Of a DNA stretch of 64,000 nt, positions 50,800 through 60,300 are shown piece by piece. A program made the translations under genes and the position numbers. How positions within the stretch are numbered: position 1 is the first letter of the stretch; the number at the start of each line of letters is the position of its first letter. A model generated the notes under the pieces. That model was not told the origin of the DNA and made no database searches. It saw only the letters and a program-made list of their open reading frames with translations. This stretch comes from Shimia gijangensis (lineage in GTDB: Bacteria > Pseudomonadota > Alphaproteobacteria > Rhodobacterales > Rhodobacteraceae): positions 78,093 through 142,092 of the forward strand of contig NZ_FQZQ01000008.1 in the NCBI RefSeq assembly GCF_900142085.1, given 5' to 3'.

Positions 50800-51588
50800 A
50801 TGGACCAGTCTGTTTCAAACACCTATGCCGATAGCGGTTTTGCGGATGCAGAACGCGAAGCACTTTATAAGACAATATTCACCCGCCGCGATGTCCGCGG
50901 GCAGTTCACCCCCGATCCAGTGTCCGAAGAGGCTCTGAGCCGGGTTTTGATGGCGGCGCATTATGCACCCTCGGTCGGTTTTATGCAGCCATGGAACTTT
51001 GTGGTGGTGCGCGCCAAAGAGACCAAACAAAAGGTGCGTGATCTGTTTCAGACTGCCCATGACGAGGCCGCCAACATGTTCGAAGAGGCGCGGCGCGATA
51101 CTTATCACAACCTTAAACTGGAAGGGATCATGGAATCCCCGATCAATATCTGCATCACCTGTGACCGGGATCGGGCCGGTCCGGTTGTTATTGGGCGCAC
51201 CCATGCACCGGTGATGGACGTTTATAGCAGCGTCTGCGCGGTGCAAAACCTGTGGCTGGCCGCACGCGCTGAAGGTTTGGGGCTGGGTTGGGTCAGCATC
51301 TTTAACCACAAGCACCTGAAATCAATTTTGAATCTCCCTGATCGGGTGATTCCGGTGGCCTATGTGTGTCTTGGGCATGTGTCGCATTTCAAAGACAAAC
51401 CTGAATTGCAAACGGCAGGGTGGCGTCGCCGCCTGCCACTTGGGGATGTCGTGAATTTCGAAGGCTATGACCAAGGATCGGACGATCCCTATGCCGCCAG
51501 ACTTTTGGCGCAAATTCGAGAAGATCAGGAGAAAATCGAGACACAGGGCTACCGAGGCGATTTTGCCTCTGATCCGTCTGCGTTCTGA
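50800..51588 (+). CDS. bluB: 5,6-dimethylbenzimidazole synthase
   Basis: BluB cleaves reduced FMN with oxygen to give 5,6-dimethylbenzimidazole, the lower ligand of B12. The 262-residue nitroreductase-fold protein has the BluB marks R-R-D-V-R-G-Q-F at the start of the core, M-A-A-H-Y-A-P-S-V-G-F-M-Q-P-W-N-F and a long insert with the catalytic Asp region. The ATG at 50800 follows AAGGGGA; an earlier in-frame ATG at 50776 is less likely. It lies behind a cobalamin riboswitch and supplies CobT and CobS, encoded at 25-27 kb. Confidence 0.93.
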   Translation: MDQSVSNTYADSGFADAEREALYKTIFTRRDVRGQFTPDPVSEEALSRVLMAAHYAPSVGFMQPWNFVVVRAKETKQKVRDLFQTAHDEAANMFEEARRDTYHNLKLEGIMESPINICITCDRDRAGPVVIGRTHAPVMDVYSSVCAVQNLWLAARAEGLGLGWVSIFNHKHLKSILNLPDRVIPVAYVCLGHVSHFKDKPELQTAGWRRRLPLGDVVNFEGYDQGSDDPYAARLLAQIREDQEKIETQGYRGDFASDPSAF

Positions 51589-51648
51589 GTGAAAGTGGTG
51601 GTGGTCGCAGCCTCCAGCGAACTGGTCTTGGCCTGAAAATCTTTGTTA

Positions 51649-51799
51649 ACAGGGAAAATACAGGAATAATTCGCGATTTCGGCGTTTCCTGTACAGTTTT
51701 CGAGATCGTTTACAGAAGGTTAAGAGGCATTTTCCGGATCATTCAGTAACAGGGAAATTTGCTTGGGATCACAGGGAAGAGAGGTCGCGGAACAGGGAA
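51649..51799. repeat. Cluster of ACAGGGAA repeats
   Basis: The octamer ACAGGGAA occurs at 51649-51656, 51749-51756, 51771-51778 and 51792-51799, with the variant ACAGGAA at 51660-51666 and an inverted form (TTTCCTGTACAG) at 51685-51696. The last three exact copies are 21-22 bp apart, two helical turns. The surrounding 420-bp gap (51589-52010) has no convincing gene. It may be a degenerate dispersed element or an island boundary. Confidence 0.6.
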
Positions 51800-52010
51800 G
51801 CGCGTGTTTTGCAAAATTTGCGACAACGTTGGGTACGTAACCTCTAAACCGAAAGGCTACTTGGGCACTTTGAGCGGTCATCAATGTTAAGCGCAGCGAT
51901 AGCTCACTTCGAGCCCAATTTGACCGATGCTGCGATTGGCGCGAACCGGATGTAAGGGCGGAGAACTGACATCCGTTTCTCCCCAAATGGACGACGGCTC
52001 TTGAAGTTGG

Positions 52011-52946
52011 TCAATCAAAAAAAGCGACAGGCGGTTTCACTTGTCGATCCACAGACAAGCTGAAAACATCCGGGCGCGCATAGTGACCAGAGGCGTCAAA
52101 CTTGCGACGTGATGCGCGGGCTTCCTCCACATTTATCTCTGCCGTTAAGAAACCCTTTTCACGACGCATCGGCCCCGCACAGATTCCACCGAAGGGTTTG
52201 TAGATGACGGCGTCACCGGGATTGATCCATTCGTCCTTGTTGGGAAAGAGTTCGTCAAAATATGGGATATCGGTCGGAATATCAGAGGCTTCCAGCGCGG
52301 TGGCGCAACCTATCACCCAACAACCGCCTTCCCGTGCAACATGTTGCATCGTTGCCTGCCAAGTGTCGCCATAATCCCAAGTCGGCGCGACATAAATGTC
52401 AATGTTCTGCGCATAGAGTGCATATCGCGCCAACGGCATGTAGCTTTCCCAGCAGATAAGCGAACCGATCCGCCCCACGGCTGTGTCAACGACTTTCAGT
52501 CCGGACGCGTCCCCAAATCCCCAAACCATGCGCTCCGGGTTGGTTGGCATCAGCTTGCGATGGTTGTTCACGATCCGCCCATCTGCGTCGATGATCGTGC
52601 AGGAATTGTAAAGAGTAGAGCCGGAGATCGCACCATCAAGTTCTTGATACCCTACCACCAGTACCATCTCGTGCTCGCGAGCCGCTTCTTGCAGGGGCAT
52701 CATTTGTTTCTTGCTCAAGTCGATCGAGTTGGCTTGTAGCCGCGTAAACAATTCGTCCGTTTTTCCCATTCCTGCCCCGGGTGAGAGACGCCACAGGAAT
52801 GTCGGATATCCCGGAAACCAGGCTTCGGGAAAGACAAGAAGGTTGGCACCCTCCCGAGCGGCCTTTCCGACAAGCTCAATGGCACGCTCCATGCTGGCAG
52901 AAAGATTAAGATAGACGGGCGGTTCCTGAACGATTGCAGTTTTCAT
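52011..52946 (-). CDS. Nitrilase (carbon-nitrogen hydrolase)
   Basis: A 311-residue nitrilase-branch C-N hydrolase. The catalytic triad is visible as Glu41 (V-F-P-E-A-W-F-P-G-Y), Lys131 (N-H-R-K-L-M-P-T) and Cys165 (L-I-C-W-E-S-Y-M). The W-E-S-Y-M-P after the Cys and the T-W-D-Y-G region fit true nitrilases that turn nitriles into acids and ammonia rather than amidases; the exact substrate is unknown. The ATG at 52946 follows AAAGGAAA. The methyltransferase gene lies 11 bp upstream, so they form an operon. Confidence 0.92.
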   Translation of the reverse strand: MKTAIVQEPPVYLNLSASMERAIELVGKAAREGANLLVFPEAWFPGYPTFLWRLSPGAGMGKTDELFTRLQANSIDLSKKQMMPLQEAAREHEMVLVVGYQELDGAISGSTLYNSCTIIDADGRIVNNHRKLMPTNPERMVWGFGDASGLKVVDTAVGRIGSLICWESYMPLARYALYAQNIDIYVAPTWDYGDTWQATMQHVAREGGCWVIGCATALEASDIPTDIPYFDELFPNKDEWINPGDAVIYKPFGGICAGPMRREKGFLTAEINVEEARASRRKFDASGHYARPDVFSLSVDRQVKPPVAFFD

Positions 52947-52957
52947 GGCGTTTCCTT

Positions 52958-53809
52958 TCAATTGCGACCCGAAGTGACAACCATCTCGCAAGGGCCCTCA
53001 AACCCATCCGCGGTTTCATATTTTGTCAGCGCGACGGCGATCTCCTCCCAAACGGTGTTCTGGTCTTTGGCGGTTAGGCCGGACAGCATCTGATGCAGGG
53101 CTCCAAAGCTCTCGCGTTCGAACCGCAGACAGTCCGCAGCCGACGGCAATCGCAAGGGAGAGTGGATTACGGTTTCTTTTATCTCGGTAAATCCAGCACG
53201 CTCCAGAAGCTCGGACAGAACCCCGAGGCCGCCCAGGCTGAACGGACCAGGCTGCCCTGGCAAGGGTGGCGGAAGCGCGGCACGATCCCGAATAATCGAC
53301 ACCGGTACAGAGAAAAAACCGTTGTTCTGAGGCGTGGAATAGACCATCGCTGCAAATCGCGAACCTAGCTTCAAAGCAGCGCGAATTCGCGCAAGCGCGG
53401 CCATTTGATCAGGAAAATAGATCAACCCCACACGGGAAATGGCGGCGTCAAATGAGGCTGGCGCAACGTCCAGCGCCTCAGCATCAACGACCATGGTGTC
53501 CAGATTTTCATACCCTTCCGCGCGTGCATTTTCTGCTGCGAACTCCAGTATGTTTTCAGAAATATCTGTGGCCAGCACCCGACCTGTCGGGCCAATTCGG
53601 GCAGCCGCGCTTAGCGATTGCTCGCCGGCTCCGGCCGCCACATCCAACACATGGGACCCGGTGGTAACGCCCGCCATGTCAAGCATCGTTTGGGTTGCCG
53701 GTCCTAGCCATTGGTTAAGCACCTGCCCCCAATCGTTCCAAGCTTTTGCCGCATCTTGCCATTGGGCGTGTGTCGTCGTCTTGTAACCTTTCGGATCAAA
53801 TACTGTCAT
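52958..53809 (-). CDS. SAM-dependent methyltransferase (UbiE/class I type)
   Basis: A 283-residue class I methyltransferase. Motif I is H-V-L-D-V-A-A-G-A-G-E-Q-S, followed by V-L-A-T-D-I-S-E-N-I-L-E and the V-V-D-A-E-A-L region, as in UbiE/COQ5-like proteins. The C-terminal part with F-S-L-G-G-L-G-V-L-S-E-L-L-E-R-A-G-F is also common. The acceptor is unknown. The ATG at 53809 follows AGGAC. It is co-transcribed with the nitrilase gene and divergent from the CadC-like regulator, which may control the pair. Confidence 0.88.
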   Translation of the reverse strand: MTVFDPKGYKTTTHAQWQDAAKAWNDWGQVLNQWLGPATQTMLDMAGVTTGSHVLDVAAGAGEQSLSAAARIGPTGRVLATDISENILEFAAENARAEGYENLDTMVVDAEALDVAPASFDAAISRVGLIYFPDQMAALARIRAALKLGSRFAAMVYSTPQNNGFFSVPVSIIRDRAALPPPLPGQPGPFSLGGLGVLSELLERAGFTEIKETVIHSPLRLPSAADCLRFERESFGALHQMLSGLTAKDQNTVWEEIAVALTKYETADGFEGPCEMVVTSGRN

Positions 53810-53865
53810 GACATGTCCTATCATTTAATCTGCTCAAAGCCTGATGAACACGACGAAAAAAGTCC

Positions 53866-53887
53866 CAACGGTTTTCCAACGATTTTC
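53866..53887. repeat. Tandem 11-bp repeats upstream of the CadC-like gene
   Basis: CAACGGTTTTC (53866-53876) is directly followed by CAACGATTTTC (53877-53887) and a partial third copy CAATTTTTGC. The 11-bp period puts the copies on one DNA face. A -10-like TATGAT is at 53900-53905, so the repeats cover the -35 area, as activator sites of winged-helix regulators do. Confidence 0.5.
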
Positions 53888-53937
53888 CAATTTTTGCGGT
53901 ATGATGAGGAAACTAGCCTCGAAAAGAAAACTCTTAA

Positions 53938-55542
53938 ATGTGCTCCGCTGCTTCCTCTGACAGATACCTAGTGCATGGCCATACAGTGACCCCGGCAACC
54001 TGTGAAATTGCCAGTGGAGATACTGTCACTCGTATCGAACCCAAATCCATGGAGGTGCTGGTGTACCTATTTGCCCATCAGGGCAGCGTAGTGTCACGAG
54101 AGCAGATTCATGACGCCATCTGGGGCGACGTTGTCGTGGGTGACGACTCATTGACCAACGCCATAATAAAAATCCGCAAGGCTTTTGGAGACAATGCGCG
54201 AAATCCCAACGTGATCGAGACAATCCCAAAGCGTGGGTATCGGTTGATCGCCGAAGTCACGACCCCAAAACCACCCGTGGCAAAGCAAAGTTTCGGCTGG
54301 GTCTGGGTGTCGGTTGTTTTGGTTCTGTTGCTTCTTGGAAGTGTTGCCATAACCCTATTCCCACGAACCGAAGCTGCAGCGCCTCAAATCAAATTGCAAT
54401 CCGACGCCCAAACGCGAATTGTAGTGTCTCCCTTTGTGAACCTGTCCGGTGACGCCTCGCAGGATTATCTCGTACTTGGTATGGAGCAGACAGTTGTCAC
54501 CGGATTGGCTGCTATTCCCCATGTTTCAGCTATGCAGTCTCATCCACGCATCAATCAGGCTGACTATCGCCTTGAAGGAAGTGTATGGCCCACCGAAAAC
54601 CGCATCCTGATCCATACGCGACTGCTAGATGGTGAGGATGGAACTGTGTTGGCCATCCACCGCCATGACCGGGCATACTCCGATCTGCTCACTGTGATGA
54701 CAGAAATTGAGACGACCATTACTTCGGACCTTTCTCTTGAAATCGAACAAGCCAATCTCAGCGCTCAGGCACGAGGGTATACCGACAGCGTGGAAGCATT
54801 CGATTTGTTCCTGCAGGCTCAGGCAGCCCTTTTGCCTCGCGACCGCTCGGGAACTTCGTTGGCGCGAACCCTGTATGAACGCGCCATTGCCCGCGATCCG
54901 CGTTTTGCTCGAGCTTATGGAGGGTTGGCTTTGGTTCACGCTGCCGAATACCGAAACGATTGGGCCGAAGATAATAACCTAGCACTTAACCGGGCTCTGT
55001 CCATGGCAGGTACAGCCCTAAGTATTCAGCCCAATTTGCCGGAACAGTATTGGGTGATCGGATATGTTCACACCCAAAGACGCCAGCTGGAAGATGCGGA
55101 GACCGCATTACACAAGGCTTTGGCGCTGGACCCGAGCCACGCGGATGCGTTGGCCTTGCTTGGTGGCATCCGGACTTATGCGGGGCAGCCCGGTAAATCG
55201 ATACCTCTATTACGGAAGGCAATGCGGCGGAATCCGGGTGCAGGTTACCTCTATTTCATGCTGTTGGGACGGGCCTACTATTATCTTGGCGACTGCGGTC
55301 AAGCTCAGATCAATCTCCACGAGGCCGCTCGCCGTAATCCATCCAATTTGGAAACCCGATTGTACATGGCGGCCTGCCAAGTACAGTTTGGCGAACCAGA
55401 CGAAGCAGCCTGGGAGGTCGAGGAAATCCTGGGACAGGAACCTGAATTCTCCCTGACTGGTTTTCTGCGCACCTATCCGATGGAGGATGACGGACAGATA
55501 ACAATGCTGACCCGAGATCTGAAATTGGCAGGGCTACCCTGA
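53938..55542 (+). CDS. CadC-like membrane-bound winged-helix regulator with TPR-type C-terminal domain
   Basis: A 534-residue one-component regulator. Residues ~20-105 form an OmpR/CadC-type winged helix (E-P-K-S-M-E-V-L-V-Y-L, R-E-Q-I-H-D-A-I-W-G, I-E-T-I-P-K-R-G-Y-R-L). A single membrane span lies at about 119-141. The outer part opens with I-V-V-S-P-F-V-N-L-S-G-D, as in TolB-like domains of this family, and ends in several TPR units (about 280-500). It probably senses a periplasmic signal or partner and activates a nearby promoter. Tandem 11-bp repeats upstream are a candidate site. Confidence 0.87.
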   Translation: MCSAASSDRYLVHGHTVTPATCEIASGDTVTRIEPKSMEVLVYLFAHQGSVVSREQIHDAIWGDVVVGDDSLTNAIIKIRKAFGDNARNPNVIETIPKRGYRLIAEVTTPKPPVAKQSFGWVWVSVVLVLLLLGSVAITLFPRTEAAAPQIKLQSDAQTRIVVSPFVNLSGDASQDYLVLGMEQTVVTGLAAIPHVSAMQSHPRINQADYRLEGSVWPTENRILIHTRLLDGEDGTVLAIHRHDRAYSDLLTVMTEIETTITSDLSLEIEQANLSAQARGYTDSVEAFDLFLQAQAALLPRDRSGTSLARTLYERAIARDPRFARAYGGLALVHAAEYRNDWAEDNNLALNRALSMAGTALSIQPNLPEQYWVIGYVHTQRRQLEDAETALHKALALDPSHADALALLGGIRTYAGQPGKSIPLLRKAMRRNPGAGYLYFMLLGRAYYYLGDCGQAQINLHEAARRNPSNLETRLYMAACQVQFGEPDEAAWEVEEILGQEPEFSLTGFLRTYPMEDDGQITMLTRDLKLAGLP

Positions 55543-55568
55543 TCTGTTCAATATCGGACCAATCGTTT

Positions 55569-56984
55569 TCAAGTTGGTAAAATATTGTGATTTATTCTGA
55601 AAAGGTTATCCGGATCATATTTGCCCTTGATCAGAGACAATTTATCTCCGTTTTCACCATAAGCACCCGCCATGTGATCCGCTTCATCTTCGGGCATGAA
55701 ATTCACATAAGCGCTGCCAGTTGAATAGGGCTTCATCCGATCATAAAGGGTGCGCGCCCACGCGATACACTCATCGTCCTTTGCGGGATCTTCCCAGCGA
55801 GTGTGCACATTCATGATGAAATGCGATGACCGCTCTGGGTATGCGGTCTCACCTGCACCAACCCGTGCCATTTCACCGCCCACATGAGCAATGAACACTT
55901 CACAAGCCGGATCCGGCAATGTGGCGATTCCTTCCAGAAGTGTTGCAATCGCGTCTGAAGAAAGAGCCGCGAAGTCGTGGCTCTTCCAATAATTGCGGGC
56001 ACCGGCGGCCAGAAGTGGATCAAAGGCGGCCTGCCAACCAACGAATGGATGCGGGGAAATGACATCAACGATCGGGTTTCCAAGGCCACGCAAACCTGCC
56101 ATTGCCGCTTCGCCTTCATCCATGGGCCCGGCATAGCAAGCGGCGAGAATGAGAACCTCACGTCCGTGCCAATCCTCGGTAAGAAATGGCAAAGGCGGGG
56201 CTTTGCGCATCACGCTCCATACTGTCAATTCATCCGGCGCACTATCAGCAATTTTTGTGACTTCTGCCAACAGACCAGATGCCTCTTCGATCGGATGAAC
56301 GATCAATCCAGACAAGACCTCGGGCCCCAGAGAGTGCAATTGGAATTCAAAAGAGGTAATCACCCCGAAATTGCCGCCGCCCCCCCGTATGGCCCAAAAA
56401 AGGTCAGGGTGACTGGTCGCTGACGCTGTGACGATAGATCCATCCGCTGTCACCACTTCGACTGACAAAAGATTGTCGATTGTCATTCCAAATTTCCGGG
56501 TGGTCCAGCCAAAGCCACCACCCAGCGTGAGGCCTGCAATACCAGTGGTCGAGTTTATACCCGATGGAACGATAAGCGCGTGCGCTTGGGTTTCGCGATC
56601 CACATCGCCCAGAAGTGCGCCGGGTTTCACACGGGCAGTTTTGTTCACTGGGTCCACATCCACAGAACGCATTTGCGACAGATCAAGTAGAACCGTTCCG
56701 TCGGCAACAGCATGCCCGGCGATCTGGTGGCCACCGGACTTCACTGACATAACCAGCCCGCCGTCCCGAACAAAATTTACCGCTTTTTGTACATCGTGGG
56801 ACCCTAGCGCTCGGATCACAAAGCCTGGATGACGGTCAACCATTCCATTCCATATCGTTCGGGCGTCGTCGTATTCCGCACTGCCCTTAAGATGCACCGC
56901 CCCCTTGAGCGAAGCATCAAGTGCGTTCAAAGTTTCTTGATCTACGGCAACTGCGCCGCCATCGAGTGTAAGTAATTCAAGCAT
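55569..56984 (-). CDS. FAD-linked oxidoreductase (berberine-bridge-enzyme-like)
   Basis: A 471-residue oxidoreductase of the PCMH/BBE class. The FAD domain has S-G-G-H-Q-I-A-G-H with His86 at the place of covalent FAD attachment, T-L-G-G-G-F-G-W and G-G-G-G-N-F-G-V-I-T. At the site of the second covalent link in bicovalent members there is Asn (G-I-N-S-T-T-G) rather than Cys, so FAD is at most singly linked. The C-terminal BBE segment Y-D-P-D-N-L-F-R-I-N-H-N is present. The substrate is unknown. The ATG at 56984 follows AAGG. It is the last gene of the cyclase/DUF4242 group. Confidence 0.9.
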   Translation of the reverse strand: MLELLTLDGGAVAVDQETLNALDASLKGAVHLKGSAEYDDARTIWNGMVDRHPGFVIRALGSHDVQKAVNFVRDGGLVMSVKSGGHQIAGHAVADGTVLLDLSQMRSVDVDPVNKTARVKPGALLGDVDRETQAHALIVPSGINSTTGIAGLTLGGGFGWTTRKFGMTIDNLLSVEVVTADGSIVTASATSHPDLFWAIRGGGGNFGVITSFEFQLHSLGPEVLSGLIVHPIEEASGLLAEVTKIADSAPDELTVWSVMRKAPPLPFLTEDWHGREVLILAACYAGPMDEGEAAMAGLRGLGNPIVDVISPHPFVGWQAAFDPLLAAGARNYWKSHDFAALSSDAIATLLEGIATLPDPACEVFIAHVGGEMARVGAGETAYPERSSHFIMNVHTRWEDPAKDDECIAWARTLYDRMKPYSTGSAYVNFMPEDEADHMAGAYGENGDKLSLIKGKYDPDNLFRINHNILPT

Positions 56985-57111
56985 AAGAATTGGCCTTCCT
57001 TTTTCAGGTAAGGCTTCTTGCGAGGCTGCCTCGACTGGAAAAAAGCCTCTTCTCACCTGTTCTCGGTGACGGGGCAGAACTTGTAAGTAAAAACTTAGGC
57101 GGCCCAGACCT

Positions 57112-57369
57112 TCAGGCAAAAATGCCGGGGTCGATCCGATCAACAGATGTTATGACATCCGCTGGAATATTCAGGCGCTCAGCAGCCTTTCGCAGGCTGT
57201 CTTCGTCGGGCGCTTCGTAGAGGCAATATGTTTTGCGTTTATCAGCGCTCAGAAACGAAAAAATCCATTCGACACCCTCTTCATCATTGATCTCTTTAAT
57301 CTGAATTTTGGCTTCGTTGTCTATTTCGAGCTGTTCCGCAAAGTTTCTTTCAATAATAAATCTAGGCAT
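57112..57369 (-). CDS. DUF4242 protein
   Basis: An 85-residue ferredoxin-like-fold protein matching DUF4242: P-R-F-I-I-E-R-N-F at the start, G-V-E-W-I-F-S-F-L-S-A-D-K-R-K-T-Y-C-L-Y-E-A-P in the middle, and A-A-E-R-L-N-I-P-A-D-V-I near the end. A related Streptomyces protein binds nickel; no function is settled. It lies 30 bp after the cyclase gene on the same strand and 127 bp ahead of the FAD oxidoreductase gene, so the three are likely one operon. Confidence 0.85.
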   Translation of the reverse strand: MPRFIIERNFAEQLEIDNEAKIQIKEINDEEGVEWIFSFLSADKRKTYCLYEAPDEDSLRKAAERLNIPADVITSVDRIDPGIFA

Positions 57370-57399
57370 ATTTCACCCCCAAAAGTGTTCGCAGAATTC

Positions 57400-60300
57400 C
57401 TAAGTCATTTGTCCTTGGAGCTTTGATATAAGTGTTACCATACCCAGATCCCGGGCCGTTGCCAACGCTTCTGCTTCCAGATGAATAGCACGTTCCGCAT
57501 CTTTGAGGCGACCTCGGCGTCGCAAGGCGAACGCATATGCCGCCTTGCTATGCGCAATCCACGGTGGTGCGGCCATGCTCGTGTCAATTTTGATTGCCTT
57601 ATCAAACATTTTGTCCGAAACTTCCCAATACCCCATCAATCCGGCAAGGCTGCCAAGCCGACGAGCAGCGGCACCAATACAGGCCGTGGTCGCACCCGCA
57701 GTGATTGTAAGGTTTTCGTAAGGAACCAGCATGTCAAAAATGGTTTTGGCATGGTTTTTGTTTTCCACCGCCACACAAATGTCGGCCAGATACGAAAGCG
57801 TTGTCGAATACATGGCGTCTGGCGATATCGAAAACCCAGTTTCCGCCAGTTCGTTCAGTATGCGTTCAGCCGGTTCTAAATAGCCCAATTCAGCAGCGAT
57901 TACACCGAAACCCGGTTTCCAACTCGCATCACCCGGACTCTCTGTCATCAAACGTTTAATGACTGGCGCGACCTCTTGCAATCGACCTTGCTCCCGGCGA
58001 ATGGTAAACATCTGAACGCCATAAACACCCTCAACATGTTTGCCATGAGTCTGGCGTCCAATCTTTACAGCTTCGTTGGCATAGCTCTCGGCGCGCTCAA
58101 AGTCCCCTTCCAGAATAGCAACCATCGCCCGGGCATGTGTTTGCACCCAATAAAGCTGACGGTGATTATCTTTGGTCGATATCTCTGTCAAAAGCTCAAG
58201 CGAATTATCCATCAACTGGCGATCCGCCATTTCCGCTCCGACAAACAGACTCAGCGTTCGGTCCCGCCCCTGATCAATAGTGCCCAATTTCTCCGCAACC
58301 TTGTGCATGGCCTCAAGGTTTTTGCGCCAATCGCGCACTTCGTCTTTCTGTCTTGCAACAAATGACGCGGCAAATCGCGCCATCATAACGTGGAATTGGG
58401 ATTTGAGGTCGCCCAGTTTCGCAGCCAACTTCAGACATTGTTGACTGTACTCTGCACTTGCCGAAAATTGACCAGTGAACATGTAAGTGCGCGCCAGCTG
58501 GCTCATTAATTTGCATCGTCGGACCTCATCATGCTCTGGCAAGTCGTTCAGAGCCTTCAAGCAAACCTTGATGGCTTGTTCATGCAATTCACCGGCCATC
58601 ATGCTTGAATCAGCGAAATGGTGTGCGGCATCTGCCGCGATTTCGACATCTCCGATTTCACACGCGGCTTCTGACGCTTCTTTGAGAGTGGCGATACCTT
58701 CCGGCAATCGACCGACGCTATCATAGCCTCTTCCGACAAGAATTTTGCCAACAATCACTTCCCGGCTGGATTCATCTCCTAGTTTGTGCGCGGCTTTGAG
58801 GGCTTCCTTTGCATTTGCCATCGCCTCATGACTGGCCGAACGTGCAAGGGCCATTTCAGTTGCAGATTGCCAGCGTTGAAAAGCTGCTGCCCAATCTTCT
58901 GCGGCGGTCAAATGGTGTGCTACCAGTTCAGGACGACGCTCAATTTCGGCAGATCGAAGCAGAGTCAGAGCGCCGGCAACTTTCGCGTGCAACTCCCTGC
59001 GGGTCGAGGCCAGCATAGATTGAAAGGCTGTGTCTCGGATCAGAGCGTGCCGGAAAACAAAGTAGCCGCGGTTATGGCCGCTTTCGAATATCAGGCCCGA
59101 TTTGCAAAGATCATCGAGGCAGTTTCGGATTTCCGCCTCGCCTTTATCCATTGTAGCGCGCAGTAACGCTGGTTCAAATTCGCGGCCTATAACCGAGCCA
59201 GCTAGTGCCACTTGCTTGGCTTCCAGTGAAACAGCATCGAGTCGTGCCATCAAAGTGCCCTTCAATGACGAGGGCACTTTGAATTTTCCTTTTTCTCCTG
59301 ACGTGACTATGGCGCGCGTCAATTCCTCGACAAACAGCGGAATGCCATCCGTCCTCTCAACAACCGTCTGAACGAGATCTCGATCTGGTTCGCTTCCGGA
59401 AATACTTCGGACCAAATTAGCAACATGATCAAAATCAAATCGGCGCAGTTGTAGCGTTTGAACATGGGCGTCACCATCGTCCTGGTCCAACTCCCAACCG
59501 GGTCTGTGGGTTATCAAGAGCATCAGCGGAAGATCCGCACAAATTGCTTTAAAACGATCCAGAAGAGCATTGGTCGACGGGTCGATCCAGTGGGCATCTT
59601 CAATGAACAGAATGACTGGACGCACATTTGCACGCGCTTTGACGGTGTCTATCAGTGTCTGAATTGTAAGGTCGCGTTGTTCTTGGGGGGACAAATCGAG
59701 TATTTGCTGGGCAATCTTACTGCGTGGCGCCACCAGAGCGGCAAAAACTGGAAGCACCTGATCAATGTCCAAACCCTGCCTTGCTTCAAGCATTGCCTGT
59801 ACTTGTTCCAAAACACGATCATCGTCAAAACCCGGTTCGACACCCGCGTCCCGAGAAATGCGTTCGGTAACTGGGTGGAACGGGCTACTGGTTAGATAAG
59901 GTGAACAATTCAACCTTATTATATCTGCATTGCCTGCGATAGCTTCGTCGGCCAGGAACTCTTCGGTCAAACGGGATTTCCCGATGCCTGCCTCACCTGC
60001 AAGCAACACGACCTCGCCCTTACCGGTATTGGCGCCTTTCCAAGCCTGACGAAGGATGCCGTTTTCAAGATTTCTCCCGACCAGTGCGCTGTTTGAATCC
60101 CCCCGATGTGTAGCGCGAAATCGGCTTTCGGCACTGTGCTCAGCAACGACCTGTAAAAGCGTGCGTTGGCTGTCAAACCCTTTTAGCTCAACCTGCCCAA
60201 GTGAAGAAAATTCGAAAATTCGGCGCAGCGCCGCCTCTGTTTCTTCTTCAGGGAGGACGATCGTGTTAGGTGGAGCGTACTCTTGTATTCGCGCAGCAAG

